Source of the DNA: Bacillota bacterium | Lineage (GTDB): Bacteria > Bacillota > Clostridia > Christensenellales > SZUA-584 | Assembly: GCA_023460085.1 (NCBI GenBank) | Contig: JAEWRI010000038.1 | Location: 186,001-250,000 of the forward strand | Length of the DNA: 64,000 nt | Direction of reading: 5' to 3' | Shown: positions 1 through 8,098 of the stretch, piece by piece | How positions within the stretch are numbered: the first letter of the stretch is position 1 | How the letters are laid out: every line of letters starts with the position of its first letter | Program-made: the position numbers and the translations under genes | The notes under the pieces: model-generated | Database searches by the model: none | What the model was told of the DNA's origin: nothing | The model's input: only the letters and a program-made list of their open reading frames with translations

Positions 1-341
1 CTCATCATGATGACGGGCGCCTGAATGGCTGCCACGCACGAGAGCATGAGGTTCAGCAGTATAAACGGAAACGCGTCGAAAGGCCATGGCGCAAGCGCGT
101 TGAAGAGTATCCACACCCCCATGATACCCACGAACAGCAGCACGAACCGCCAGCTTCCCACGTATTTCGCCAGCTTGTCCGCCATTCTGTCGCCCAGCGA
201 CAACCGCTCCCTGTGAACATTGTTGATGTTGCGCGACACCTTCTCCTTCACCAGCAGGTCGATGATCTCCTCTTCGTCGGCCAGCACCTCGGTTTCATCC
301 AGTATGGTTTTCAGCAGCTCGTTTTTATCCAACGCGGCCAT
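1..341 (-). CDS. DUF1003 family membrane protein (partial, 3' end outside window)
   Basis: The 113 visible residues match the DUF1003 family: the stretch DRMADKLAKYVGSW is followed by a hydrophobic segment, then PFDAFPFILLNLMLS and AAIQAPVIMM, which are the family's hallmark membrane segments. The family is of unknown biochemical function. The ATG at 341 has an AGGAGGT ribosome binding site 5 bases upstream. The charged N-terminal 45 residues are probably cytosolic. The C-terminus runs off the left edge, so nothing can be said about the rest. Confidence 0.85.
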   Translation of the reverse strand, partial: MAALDKNELLKTILDETEVLADEEEIIDLLVKEKVSRNINNVHRERLSLGDRMADKLAKYVGSWRFVLLFVGIMGVWILFNALAPWPFDAFPFILLNLMLSCVAAIQAPVIMM

Positions 342-421
342 GGTCTACCTCCTCTGCGGGCGTCACGCGCCCCTACGCGCATAGTACCACGGCGCGGGCG
401 AAAAGGACAGCCTACGCCCGC

Positions 422-449
422 TTGACCTTTGCGCGCAAAGGGGTACAAT
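422..449 (+). promoter_or_regulatory. sigma-70 promoter of the pyridoxamine oxidase-like gene
   Basis: TTGACC (422-427) and TACAAT (444-449) are separated by 16 bases. This places the transcript start about 20 bases ahead of the ribosome binding site of the gene beginning at 477. Confidence 0.7.
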
Positions 450-476
450 GGAATCAGCAAACAGGGAGGATATACC

Positions 477-869
477 ATGCAGACAGTGTACGATTTCTTA
501 AGGAAGTGCGGCACGTATTACCTCGCCACGGCGGAGGGCGATCAGCCGCGTGTGCGGCCCTTCGGCACGGCAGACATATTCGAGGGCAGGCTCTACATTC
601 AGACGGGCAAGGTGAAAGCCGTGTCGAAGCAGATGCAGGCCAATCCGAAGGTGGAGCTTTGCGCGTGCGCGGGCGGCGAGTGGCTGCGCGTGGAAGCAAC
701 CGTCGTGCGGGACGACCGGGTGGAGGCCATACAGCACATGCTGGACGCCTATCCATCCTTAAAGGGCATGTACAAGGCCGACGACGGCAACACCGAAGTG
801 CTGTACCTGAAGGACGCCACCGCGACGTTTTATTCGTTTACATCAGAGCCGAGGGTGGTGCGGTTTTAA
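477..869 (+). CDS. pyridoxamine 5'-phosphate oxidase-like flavin-binding protein
   Basis: This is a 130-aa split-barrel protein of the small pyridoxamine-phosphate-oxidase-like (NimC/NimA-type) family. The N-terminus (DFLRKCGTYYLATAEGDQPRVRPFG) has the usual helix followed by the strand-turn-strand that binds flavin or another redox cofactor; a second block (RLYIQTGKVKAVSKQMQANPKVEL) completes the barrel. The ATG at 477 is chosen because an AGGGAGGA site precedes it; an upstream in-frame ATG lies on the promoter itself. The gene is monocistronic between opposing neighbours. Substrate is unknown; members are often called nitroimidazole resistance or heme-binding proteins on thin evidence. Confidence 0.8.
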   Translation: MQTVYDFLRKCGTYYLATAEGDQPRVRPFGTADIFEGRLYIQTGKVKAVSKQMQANPKVELCACAGGEWLRVEATVVRDDRVEAIQHMLDAYPSLKGMYKADDGNTEVLYLKDATATFYSFTSEPRVVRF

Positions 870-946
870 AGTTTTTATCAACTTGGCTGCGCTATAACGC
901 TATTTATTTTCGTCGTCCCATGACTTGGCTGAGGTAGCTTGTCCTC

Positions 947-2086
947 TCAGTCCACCGTCCAATGCGAAAACCGAATAAACGGAGGGGCCGGGCGCAGATT
1001 GTTTTCAAAATTGGGGCCATCGGTGTTTTCGACGACATGCAGCTCCGCCGTTTGGTGATGCCATTCCACCCTGTAATCGTCGATCGGAAACTCAAACGAA
1101 TGCTTACCTAAAAGCCCGCCCGTTTCGATGTCCCAGCAATAAAACGTGCTGTCTCCCTCCGTATACGATATTGCCCTTTTGAAATCGTCCGAAGGCATGA
1201 CCGCGTCTACGCACTTTTCCTTATGATCGCTTAAAGCGATACGCAGTACATCCTTATCCAACCCATACGAAAACTTCGGCGCATGATAGGTCTGGCCGCG
1301 GGAGAGCCTTTGCGACTTTTCAAAATCCCAAACTCTTACCGAATGGTCGCAAGAGCTTGCGATCAGCAGCTTGTTATCCTGGCTCAAATGCGCTTCTGTC
1401 ACAATCTCATCGTTGCCCTTTCGGAACACAGCCAATGCTTTGCCGGTATAAGCGTCACAAACCCTGGTGGATGCCTCATATGGGCAGATGATAAAGTAAC
1501 GGCTGTCCTTGCTGAACTCCCAAAAATCCTCCTGCAAAAACCATTCACTCGGTTTGAGCTCCCACATGACTTCAAAGGGGCGTATCCTGTAAGCGGTTAC
1601 GCTTTTGGAGTTCATATAGACGATGAAATCACCCGACGGATGGAACAGCATCTTGCTGGAAGAGTCGGTCGTGACAGGCACTTTCGCAACAATATTCCGT
1701 TCGCCGGGCGAATACAGGGTTAAGCAACCCTTTTCAGTATACGCCAGCAGGGTTTCGCTGGCTTGCAGTGCGGAATTGATGTCCCTTCCCGTACTCTCCA
1801 GCACAGCTTCCAATCCCTCGTTTTCTCTGTCCACACGAAATATCGTACCGTTTTCGGCGCGCAGGAAAGCTTCTTTGTCCCGCGTCACCAAGTTATCGAT
1901 CCGCACGCCCTCATCCAACTCCCAGCATTTCCGATAAGTTCCGTTCTGGCAATCGATCGTAAATAGGACGCGGTGGGCAAACAGTGCCAGCGCGTCGCAG
2001 CCGGAGCCAAAGAATTTTACCTCGGAACCCCATCCTTTACTTTGCAGCTGGTGCGAAGCCTTTAAAATGAATCTCCCCAAAGACAT
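947..2086 (-). CDS. WD40-like beta-propeller protein
   Basis: The predicted protein has 379 aa and shows recurring WD-like repeats, such as DNKLLIASSCDHSVRVWDFEK near residue 255 and FYCWDIETGGLLGKHSF near residue 325, with weaker repeats before them. This suggests a beta-propeller. No signal peptide, enzyme motif or partner domain is seen, so it is probably a cytosolic scaffold of unknown partner. The ATG at 2086 follows AAGGAGGCGGGT; an upstream in-frame ATG at 2176 lacks a site. Base composition is more AT-rich than the surrounding housekeeping genes. Confidence 0.6.
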   Translation of the reverse strand: MSLGRFILKASHQLQSKGWGSEVKFFGSGCDALALFAHRVLFTIDCQNGTYRKCWELDEGVRIDNLVTRDKEAFLRAENGTIFRVDRENEGLEAVLESTGRDINSALQASETLLAYTEKGCLTLYSPGERNIVAKVPVTTDSSSKMLFHPSGDFIVYMNSKSVTAYRIRPFEVMWELKPSEWFLQEDFWEFSKDSRYFIICPYEASTRVCDAYTGKALAVFRKGNDEIVTEAHLSQDNKLLIASSCDHSVRVWDFEKSQRLSRGQTYHAPKFSYGLDKDVLRIALSDHKEKCVDAVMPSDDFKRAISYTEGDSTFYCWDIETGGLLGKHSFEFPIDDYRVEWHHQTAELHVVENTDGPNFENNLRPAPPFIRFSHWTVD

Positions 2087-2198
2087 ACCCGCCTCCTTGA
2101 ACAGCGTATGACTGCATACATTAAGCGTATAACCATTATATTCTATGCATGTTAATATGGAAAGACATACTTCCATATATCACCGGATAACGCCGTTA

Positions 2199-2227
2199 TT
2201 GTATTCCCATGTCGGTTTTGATATAAT
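2199..2227 (+). promoter_or_regulatory. sigma-70 promoter of the zinc-ribbon gene
   Basis: TTGTAT (2199-2204) and TATAAT (2222-2227) are spaced by 17 bases, about 50 bases upstream of the ATG at 2276. Confidence 0.65.
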
Positions 2228-2275
2228 CCTGTCGACGATCCAATTTATTCTTCTCTTATTTCGAGGAGGACTGAT

Positions 2276-3001
2276 ATGCCTTTCACAGCAGCAACATGCC
2301 CGAACTGCGGCGGAAATTTGCAGTTGGAGGACTCGGCGGAGACCGGCTTTTGCCAGTACTGCGGCAGCCGCATCGTCGTAAAGGACGCCATCCAGAAATA
2401 TAAGGTCGAGATCAGCGGCCGCGTCAGCATGTCCGGCATATCTTCGGTGGAGAACGACATCAAGCGGGGGCAGCAATGTCTTGCGGCACAGGATTGGAAG
2501 AAAGCATTTGAGGTATACAATGGGGCTATTGATAAGCAGGCGGACAGCTATGAAGCTTGGCTGGGCTGCCTGACTGCAATGACTCAAGATTATACTTATA
2601 TTGATTGCGATTGGGTCAAATTCGAAGGCATTAATGGAATTGATTTGGTAATAACGAATTGTCTGAAATACGGGAATACCGCGCAGAAAGAAAATGTGAA
2701 ACAGGATATAGAGAAAACTCTGCACTTGATGGAAGGTAGTGTACAAAAGGATCAGGATGAAGCAAAACAGCAAAGACCTAAGGGCATATTGTTGTTGACT
2801 ATCGGACTTACGCTAATGGTACTTAGCATTCCGATAATAATGCCATATGTATGGTGGTTAGCAATATTATCGTTTTTATTGGGCGGAGGGATGTCACTTT
2901 TTGGAGCGATCTATTTAGATACGGGATCAAATCAAAAAAACAATCATGTGATAAACTGCATTCAGCATATTCGAGTGCTTTTAGAAAATATTCATCAATA
3001 A
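2276..3001 (+). CDS. zinc-ribbon membrane protein
   Basis: This is a 241-aa protein. Residues 8-30 form a double CxxC zinc ribbon (CPNCGG...CQYCGSR). Residues about 60-110 form a helical, TPR-like stretch (GQQCLAAQDWKKAFEVYNGAIDKQADSYEAWLG). Residues about 170-215 hold two membrane spans (GILLLTIGLTLMVLSIPIIM, then WLAILSFLLGGGMSLFGAIYL). The ATG has a GAGGAGG site. Proteins of this build are common and unassigned in Clostridia. Codon use and base composition become AT-rich in the second half. Function is unknown; a role in protein-protein contact at the membrane is only inference. Confidence 0.65.
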   Translation: MPFTAATCPNCGGNLQLEDSAETGFCQYCGSRIVVKDAIQKYKVEISGRVSMSGISSVENDIKRGQQCLAAQDWKKAFEVYNGAIDKQADSYEAWLGCLTAMTQDYTYIDCDWVKFEGINGIDLVITNCLKYGNTAQKENVKQDIEKTLHLMEGSVQKDQDEAKQQRPKGILLLTIGLTLMVLSIPIIMPYVWWLAILSFLLGGGMSLFGAIYLDTGSNQKNNHVINCIQHIRVLLENIHQ

Positions 3002-3139
3002 CTGGAATGAATATAGGATGCCGTTCATTGGCAAAGTGTTCTTGTCATAATGAAAGAATAGTCCGAACTGATAATAAAAAACCCGTTCAAACCAGCCCGC
3101 TGCGCGGCGTTTCCAATCATAGTAGAGTGTAATATTTAC

Positions 3140-4450
3140 TTACTCCTCTTTCCGCCCCATATACCTTCTCGTTTCCTTGATCTTTTTCTCATACCCTTCA
3201 TCCGATGGTCTATAGTACACCGTACCCGCGAGGTTGTCCGGCAGGTATTGCTGCGGCGTATAGTGCCGCGCGAATTCGTGCGGGTATTTGTAGCCCTTGC
3301 CGTTGCCCAGCTTGTCCGCGCCGGAATAGCTGGTATCGCGCAGGTGCACCGGCACGGGCACCTGATAGGCGTGCTCCGCGTCGCGGAAGGCCTCCCCCAC
3401 CGCACATACCACCGCGTTGGACTTGGGCGACTCGCACAGGAAGATGATGGCCTGCGCGATGTTGAGCCGCGCCTCGGGCATGCCGTTAAACTCCAGCGCC
3501 TGCGCCGCCGCCACGGCCTGCGTCAGCGCGGAGGGGTTGGCAAGGCCCACATCCTCGCTGGCGTGCGCGATGATGCGCCGCACGATGACGCGGGGGTCTA
3601 CGCCCGCGTACACGAGGCGTCCGAACCAGAACAGCGCCGCGTCCGCGTCCGAGCCGCGCAGCGATTTGCAGAACGCGGAGAGCATGTTGTAGTATTCCTC
3701 GTCGTCGCAGCGCACCGCGCGCCGCTGTATGGACTCCTCGGCGATGTCGAGGCTGATGACGATTTTGCCGTCAGCACCCGGCGGCGTGGTAAGCACCGCC
3801 AGCTCCAGCGCGTTCAGCGCCGTGCGCGCGTCGCCGTTGGCCACGTTGGAGATGTGGTCCAGCGCTTCGGGTAAAAGCTCCACCTTCAGCAATCCGTAGC
3901 CGCGTTCCTCATCCGTCAGCGCGGACTGTATGATGCGTTTCACATCGTCCTGCGTCAGCGAGAAGAACTGGAACAGGCGGCAGCGGCTGACGATGGCGCT
4001 CGTCATGGACACCATGGGGTTCTCCGTGGTGGAGCCGATAAAACGGATGACGCCCTTCTCCAGCGCGGGCAGTATGCTGTCGGACTGCGTCTTGCTCCAG
4101 CGGTGGCACTCGTCCAGCAGCAGGTAGGTGGACTGGCCGTGCAGCCGCAGCCGCTCCGCCGCGCGGTCGATGATGACGCGCACCTCCTTGACGCCGCTCG
4201 TCACGGCATTCAGCTTTTCAAATGCCGCGCCCGTGGTGGACGCGATGACATGCGCCAGCGTGGTCTTGCCCGATCCGGGCGGGCCGAAGAATATGGAGGA
4301 CGTCAGGCTGTCCGTCTCAATGGCGCGGCGAAGCAGGCGGCCGCCCCCTACGATGTGGGATTGACCGAAGAACTCGTCCAGGCTGCGCGGGCGCATGCGG
4401 TCGGCCAGCGGCGCGGCGGCAGCGGCCTGTTTTTCAAACAGATCCTCCAA
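3140..4450 (-). CDS. rarA: replication-associated recombination protein A (MgsA/RarA AAA+ ATPase)
   Basis: The protein has 436 aa, a normal length for RarA, which acts at stalled replication forks. Walker A is GPPGSGKTT (residues 56-64), Walker B is LLLDECHRW (110-118), and sensor 1 is GSTTENP (139-145), each a strong RarA signature. The C-terminal tetramerisation region contains CESPKSNAV and the LRDTSYSGADKLGNGKGYKYPH block. The start is a TTG at 4450 with an AGAGGA site 7 bases upstream; no in-frame ATG fits. It is transcribed alone, convergent with the zinc-ribbon gene. Confidence 0.95.
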   Translation of the reverse strand: MEDLFEKQAAAAAPLADRMRPRSLDEFFGQSHIVGGGRLLRRAIETDSLTSSIFFGPPGSGKTTLAHVIASTTGAAFEKLNAVTSGVKEVRVIIDRAAERLRLHGQSTYLLLDECHRWSKTQSDSILPALEKGVIRFIGSTTENPMVSMTSAIVSRCRLFQFFSLTQDDVKRIIQSALTDEERGYGLLKVELLPEALDHISNVANGDARTALNALELAVLTTPPGADGKIVISLDIAEESIQRRAVRCDDEEYYNMLSAFCKSLRGSDADAALFWFGRLVYAGVDPRVIVRRIIAHASEDVGLANPSALTQAVAAAQALEFNGMPEARLNIAQAIIFLCESPKSNAVVCAVGEAFRDAEHAYQVPVPVHLRDTSYSGADKLGNGKGYKYPHEFARHYTPQQYLPDNLAGTVYYRPSDEGYEKKIKETRRYMGRKEE

Positions 4451-4510
4451 ATCGACATCCTCTTTCTTTTTTGAATATCATAGCACGGTGGCCCCGCAGT
4501 GAAAAGAGGC

Positions 4511-4743
4511 AGGCGAAAGTATTTTCGCCTCAGACGGCTGACAAAGGGAACTCTTGGAGGCTCTGCCCCCAAACCACCGTTTAAGGGATACATCCCTTAA
4601 GAATCCTATCAGGGAGATGCCTTTAAAAAGGCATTTCCCACGTGTATTTTCCTTCTTTTCTTTAAGAAAAGAAGCAGGCGTGCGAGGGCAGCGCCCTCGC
4701 AAAAGGGCTGTCATCCAAGTTGAGGCGAAAGTATTTCCGGCTG
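4511..4743. repeat. hairpin-array element, copy A, between duplicated terminator-like stems
   Basis: This non-coding block holds five consecutive hairpins (about 4554-4573, 4579-4601, 4611-4638, 4652-4673 and 4682-4700). It is bounded by an imperfect inverted repeat: CAGACGGCTGACA at the left and TGTCATCCAAGTTG at the right. Outside it lie direct copies of a stem, AGGCGAAAGTATTTTCGCCT (4511-4530), with a degraded copy at about 4722-4742. The same core occurs at 10552-10735 and twice at 59486-59731, but there the flanking stems have different sequences. It fills the 372-base gap between rarA and the MFS gene; no coding potential is seen. Confidence 0.85.
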
Positions 4744-4783
4744 ATTGTAACCGTCACTTACGGTATACGCCGAAGCGTCCGCG

Positions 4784-4792
4784 TGCTATAAT
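4784..4792 (+). promoter_or_regulatory. extended -10 promoter of the MFS transporter gene
   Basis: A perfect TATAAT (4787-4792) is preceded by TGC, an extended -10 element. No good -35 is visible. The ATG is 30 bases downstream of the -10. Confidence 0.6.
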
Positions 4793-4822
4793 GCCCTCGT
4801 TGCTTACAAAAGGAGTTGCATA

Positions 4823-6007
4823 ATGAAGCATGCCGGGAAGCCCGTCTTTGTCTATCCGTCCGTCGTGGCGATAGCGCTCTATTACGCGGTACTGGGGTAC
4901 CTCATCCCCGCAATTAGAACGCGGTTTGACCTTTCCCTGCTGGAGGCAGGCCTGTTTTCCACGATGCAGTCGGTAGGATTTTTCATCTCGCTGCTGCTTT
5001 GCTTCTGCGTGTTCGGCGCGCTTAACAAGCCGCGCGTGATGGCAGCGTCCCTGCTGCTTTCGGCGCTGTGCCTTGCGGGCCTTGCCGTCGCGCCTTCCGT
5101 GGCGCTGCTGTGCGCGCTGTTTCTGTTCACGGGCATATTCACCAACATCCTCGACACCCTCTCCAACGCCGTGATTGCCGATCTCGCGGGCGAGACGCGC
5201 GGCCGCCACATCGGTTTGCTGCAGGCGCTGTTCTCCGCCGCCGGTGCCGCCGCGTCCTATTTTGCGTTGCTGCTGGGCGGCGAATACACCGTGGTGTTCG
5301 TGGTGCTGGCGATGCTGTCCGCGGTTTCGCTGCTGCCCTTCACGCTCGGTCTGAGGGGCGAAATGCGCCGCCCCTGGCTGCAGTCTCCTCAGGGCTTTCT
5401 CAGCCTGCGCAAGGTAGCGCGCCTTGTGCGCGTGCGCGGTGTCATGCCCGTGGTGACAGCCGCCTTTGTCGGCATATTCGTGCAAATCAGCCTGACGTTC
5501 TTCCTTTCCAGCTACGTGGGCGACGCCGACGGAGCCGGTGCGTTTGCGCTGTGCATGCTGTACTCGGGAGCGCTTGCCGGACGGCTGGTTTTCTCACGCC
5601 TGTCGCGCCGCGTGGACTCCTGCCGTATCATGGCGGTGGGCAACGCGCTGGCGCTCGCGGGCATCGTCACACTGCTGCTGGTACGCGATGCCACGCTCAT
5701 CGGGCTCGTCGCGCTGCTGCCCGGCTTCGGGCTCTCGGCCAACTTCCCCGGCCTCATCGTCCGGGCATGCGGCATGCTGCCGGAGGATTCCGCCGCGGCA
5801 TCCGCGCTGATTTTTCTTGGCGTCAACACCGCCGCCTGTACCGCGCCGCCGCTCGTGGGCTTCGTAGGAGATACTTTGGGGCTTCACACCGCCTTTGCGC
5901 TGTGCGCCGCGCTGCTTGTGCCCATGATACTGCTTTCGGTGTGGCTCGGCAGCCGCCACCCAACCGGCTGCATACGGCCCGCCGCAGAAGTGCGCGAGCA
6001 GGCGTAA
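4823..6007 (+). CDS. MFS transporter
   Basis: This 394-aa protein is hydrophobic throughout, with about 12 membrane segments in two halves, as in the major facilitator superfamily. A loop after the first segments (AIRTRFDLSLLEAGLFSTMQS) and a charged central loop (LGLRGEMRRPWLQSPQGFLSLRKVARLVRVRG, about residues 175-205) fit the usual six-plus-six arrangement. The ATG follows AAAGGAGTTGC. It is transcribed alone. The substrate cannot be assigned; a sugar, drug or small-acid exporter are all possible. Confidence 0.85.
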   Translation: MKHAGKPVFVYPSVVAIALYYAVLGYLIPAIRTRFDLSLLEAGLFSTMQSVGFFISLLLCFCVFGALNKPRVMAASLLLSALCLAGLAVAPSVALLCALFLFTGIFTNILDTLSNAVIADLAGETRGRHIGLLQALFSAAGAAASYFALLLGGEYTVVFVVLAMLSAVSLLPFTLGLRGEMRRPWLQSPQGFLSLRKVARLVRVRGVMPVVTAAFVGIFVQISLTFFLSSYVGDADGAGAFALCMLYSGALAGRLVFSRLSRRVDSCRIMAVGNALALAGIVTLLLVRDATLIGLVALLPGFGLSANFPGLIVRACGMLPEDSAAASALIFLGVNTAACTAPPLVGFVGDTLGLHTAFALCAALLVPMILLSVWLGSRHPTGCIRPAAEVREQA

Positions 6008-6076
6008 TCTGCCGGGCGGGAGCAGGCGAAACGTCATGAAATCGTAATAAAGTTTTTCTTCCATATTTCCGGGGAT

Positions 6077-6086
6077 GTGGTATAAT
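6077..6086 (+). promoter_or_regulatory. promoter of a short leader transcript
   Basis: A perfect TATAAT at 6081-6086 is preceded by TGG, giving an extended -10. It lies 44 bases ahead of a short reading frame that has a strong ribosome binding site. Confidence 0.55.
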
Positions 6087-6129
6087 AACTCAGGTTTAGC
6101 CACCAAATCTACAAAGGAGGGCCGGGTAA

Positions 6130-6267
6130 ATGATGATGACTGATATTCAGCAAAACAGCATGGTTTCTGCAGTGTTTGCCTGTGCCGCATCCTCATCTGA
6201 ACGCAGCGCGCAGCCGCATGTCAGCGGGAGCACTGTATCCATTCTGTCTGCAAAATTGCATACGTGA
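6130..6267 (+). CDS. short reading frame, 45 aa, possible leader peptide
   Basis: This short frame starts MMMTDIQQNS and ends SAKLHT. It has AAAGGAGGG 9 bases before the first ATG and a consensus -10 at 6081. The product has no membrane segment or recognisable motif and contains one cysteine. It is followed by a hairpin terminator 29 bases after the stop, so it could be either a tiny independent gene or an attenuator leader for the membrane-protein gene at 6744. No homologue is recognised. Confidence 0.4.
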   Translation: MMMTDIQQNSMVSAVFACAASSSERSAQPHVSGSTVSILSAKLHT

Positions 6268-6295
6268 TCGAATCATACATATTCATTGGGAATAG

Positions 6296-6334
6296 CAACC
6301 GGCCCATCAATATGTGGCCGGTTGTTTTGTTTTT
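6296..6334 (+). terminator. Rho-independent terminator or attenuator
   Basis: CAACCGGCC (6296-6304) pairs with GGCCGGTTG (6316-6324), extended inward by CAT/ATG, and is followed by TTTTGTTTTT. It closes the short transcript started at the TATAAT at 6081. Confidence 0.75.
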
Positions 6335-6743
6335 ATGGCAAACGCTCCAGACCATGCCCATGGGTGCATCCATACCCGGACTACGCACGGTCTGAAAAAG
6401 GAAAGGAGGAGGCAATATGCAGAGGGTGTATTTATTTCAGCGGGTGCCGAGCGCATTGTAGCATGGCAGGTGAATCTTTGCGTGCGCTTCGGCAGGGTGG
6501 TTTATGGTTCTGCGGGTATGACTTGCGCCTTCGCACATCTGCCTCGCCTTCCCGGTTTGCGGGTAATCAGCCTCATATAATGGCCCCGCTGCACCGCGGC
6601 CTGTTGGCAGAGAACTAAAACCCCCGGAACAGAAGAATAAGGTTGCCCGAAAGCGATGTTTTCGGGAGTGTGTTTCGTGTTCTGTAAAAAAGGCAGAACA
6701 CCGGCTTGCGGGGTGTACCCCCGCCTATATAAAAGGAGAAAAA
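6335..6743 (+). other. 409-base non-coding stretch, possible long 5' leader
   Basis: It holds an AAAGGAGGAGGCAAT site followed by a 14-codon frame (6418-6462, MQRVYLFQRVPSAL) that ends at TAG, plus small hairpins (CCCGAAA...TTTCGGG at about 6647-6666, and GTTCTG...CAGAAC at about 6678-6699). Longer open frames here have no ribosome binding site. No known riboswitch consensus is recognised. It probably forms the leader of the gene at 6744. Confidence 0.35.
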
Positions 6744-7172
6744 ATGAAACGTTTTTATGATGAATCCAAACTGGAGGGATTCGGGGGATGGCTGGCGCTG
6801 CTGCAGGTGCGAATGATGATGGGCCTGGCACTGCTGCTGGTGATGCCCGCGAATCTGCTGCTCGAGATGATCGCCGCGCTGTCGCTGACATGGTGTCTGG
6901 CCCTGTTCTACCGCCGGTGTATGGACTTCCGTGCCGCATACATCGTCACGGCGGTGCTTGGCCTGGCCGCCGCACTCACCGCGCTGCACGCCAGTATCGC
7001 GTACGCCATCGTACCGGCCGTGCTGGATGCCGCCATTATACCCGCACTTTTCCGCTCACAGCGCGTACGGAACACGCTGTTCCGTCGCTGGGGCCATTGC
7101 GCGGAAGGTCAGCGGCAGCATGCCGTCTGCGGCTTCGATGGAAACTTCATTGCCAGACGGTGCGTGCGGTAA
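6744..7172 (+). CDS. small membrane protein, DUF2569-like
   Basis: This is a 142-aa protein with the N-terminal LEGFGGWLALLQVRMMMGL block, reminiscent of the GIGGWL start of DUF2569 proteins. About three to four membrane spans follow to residue 105, then a basic, cysteine-containing tail. The ATG has an AAAGGAG site. The C-terminal 30 residues (GHCAEGQRQHAVCGFDGNFIARRCVR) look low in conservation and could be a frameshifted end. Function is unknown. Confidence 0.55.
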   Translation: MKRFYDESKLEGFGGWLALLQVRMMMGLALLLVMPANLLLEMIAALSLTWCLALFYRRCMDFRAAYIVTAVLGLAAALTALHASIAYAIVPAVLDAAIIPALFRSQRVRNTLFRRWGHCAEGQRQHAVCGFDGNFIARRCVR

Positions 7173-7202
7173 GCGCGGCAACCGATGCAAATATCCAGGC
7201 TC

Positions 7203-7245
7203 AAAACCGGCAGGCTCCATTCGTGGCGCAGGCCGGTTTTCTGTT
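7203..7245 (+). terminator. hairpin after the DUF2569-like gene
   Basis: AAAACCGGC (7203-7211) pairs with GCCGGTTTT (7232-7240) across a 20-base loop. The following T tract is broken (CTGTTGTTG), so termination strength is uncertain. Confidence 0.5.
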
Positions 7246-7307
7246 GTTGTGATTTTTCGGTGCCAGACCTTACGCTGGTATATACCTCGCGGTTGTTCAA
7301 CTTTCGA

Positions 7308-7336
7308 TTGCACGCGTGTTAATATGTTGCTATAAT
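7308..7336 (+). promoter_or_regulatory. sigma-70 promoter of the ECF-coaX-hom run
   Basis: TTGCAC (7308-7313) and TATAAT (7331-7336) have a 17-base spacer. A leader of about 115 bases follows; no known riboswitch fold was recognised in it. Confidence 0.75.
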
Positions 7337-7456
7337 ACCCTTTAAGCTTTATCCATGCGGGCGCATGCTTCGCGCAGCGCTACGCGTCAACGGTGAGGGC
7401 TGAATATTTCAAAGTCGGATATCCTTATGATTAAGGAACCCGAACGGAGGAGAAAA

Positions 7457-8098
7457 ATGAAAAAAGAAAAGACTCGCAAGCTTGCCATTACGGCAATGCT
7501 GACCGCAATCACCTTTCTCATCGGCCTTACGCCCATCGGTTATATCACGCTGCCGATGCTGAGTATGACGCTGCTGTGCATCCCGGTGATCATTGGCACG
7601 GTGACTGAGGGCCTGGGGACGGGATTGTGGATCAGTCTGGCATTTGGCATCACCAGCCTGCTCAAGGCGATCGGTTTTACGATGGTGCCGGACGCGCTGG
7701 GAACCTTCCTGCTGAACATCAGCGTACTCAAAACGCTCGTTTGCATCTTTGTTCCCCGGCTGCTGATTTCCGTCACCACATGGCTGACATGGCGCACAAT
7801 CCGTGGTGAGGGGCGCGTTCGACAACGTTTGGGCGCGGGTGCTGCCGCATTTGTCGGCTCCGCCACCAATACGGTGCTGTTTCTCGGGGCCATGTATCTG
7901 CTCTTTCTGCCGGAAATAGATCAGATTGCCGCGTTTGCCGGACAGACACAGGGAACAATGGTGGCATTCCTCGCAGGTATCGCGGCTGTCAACGGTCTTC
8001 CCGAAGCCGCTGTGGCAGTGCTGCTATGTGTGCCCATCATCTGGGCACTGCAGAAAATGCGTAAACGGGGCGAAAATTCAAAGCAATCGGAGCGTTAA
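7457..8098 (+). CDS. ECF transporter S component, probably for pantothenate
   Basis: This 213-aa, very hydrophobic protein has about six spans and the N-terminal TRKLAITAMLTAITFLIGLTPIGYI pattern seen in substrate-binding S components of energy-coupling factor importers, which share an ATPase/EcfT motor encoded elsewhere. It ends directly against coaX (TAA then ATG with no gap), which makes pantothenate (PanT type) the likely cargo; that is inference from context. The ATG at 7457 has a GGAGG site; the upstream in-frame ATG at 7427 does not. A conserved-looking N near residue 136 (SATNTVLFLGAMYL) fits the family. Confidence 0.8.
   Translation: MKKEKTRKLAITAMLTAITFLIGLTPIGYITLPMLSMTLLCIPVIIGTVTEGLGTGLWISLAFGITSLLKAIGFTMVPDALGTFLLNISVLKTLVCIFVPRLLISVTTWLTWRTIRGEGRVRQRLGAGAAAFVGSATNTVLFLGAMYLLFLPEIDQIAAFAGQTQGTMVAFLAGIAAVNGLPEAAVAVLLCVPIIWALQKMRKRGENSKQSER

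Noticed and set aside
6286..6618. Open frames of 88-110 codons after the short leader frame
   Set aside because: They start without a ribosome binding site, cross the terminator, and show no recognisable domain.
7343..7456. Possible riboswitch in the leader of the ECF transporter
   Set aside because: No known consensus (TPP, cobalamin, FMN, preQ1, T-box) could be recognised and stems are weak.
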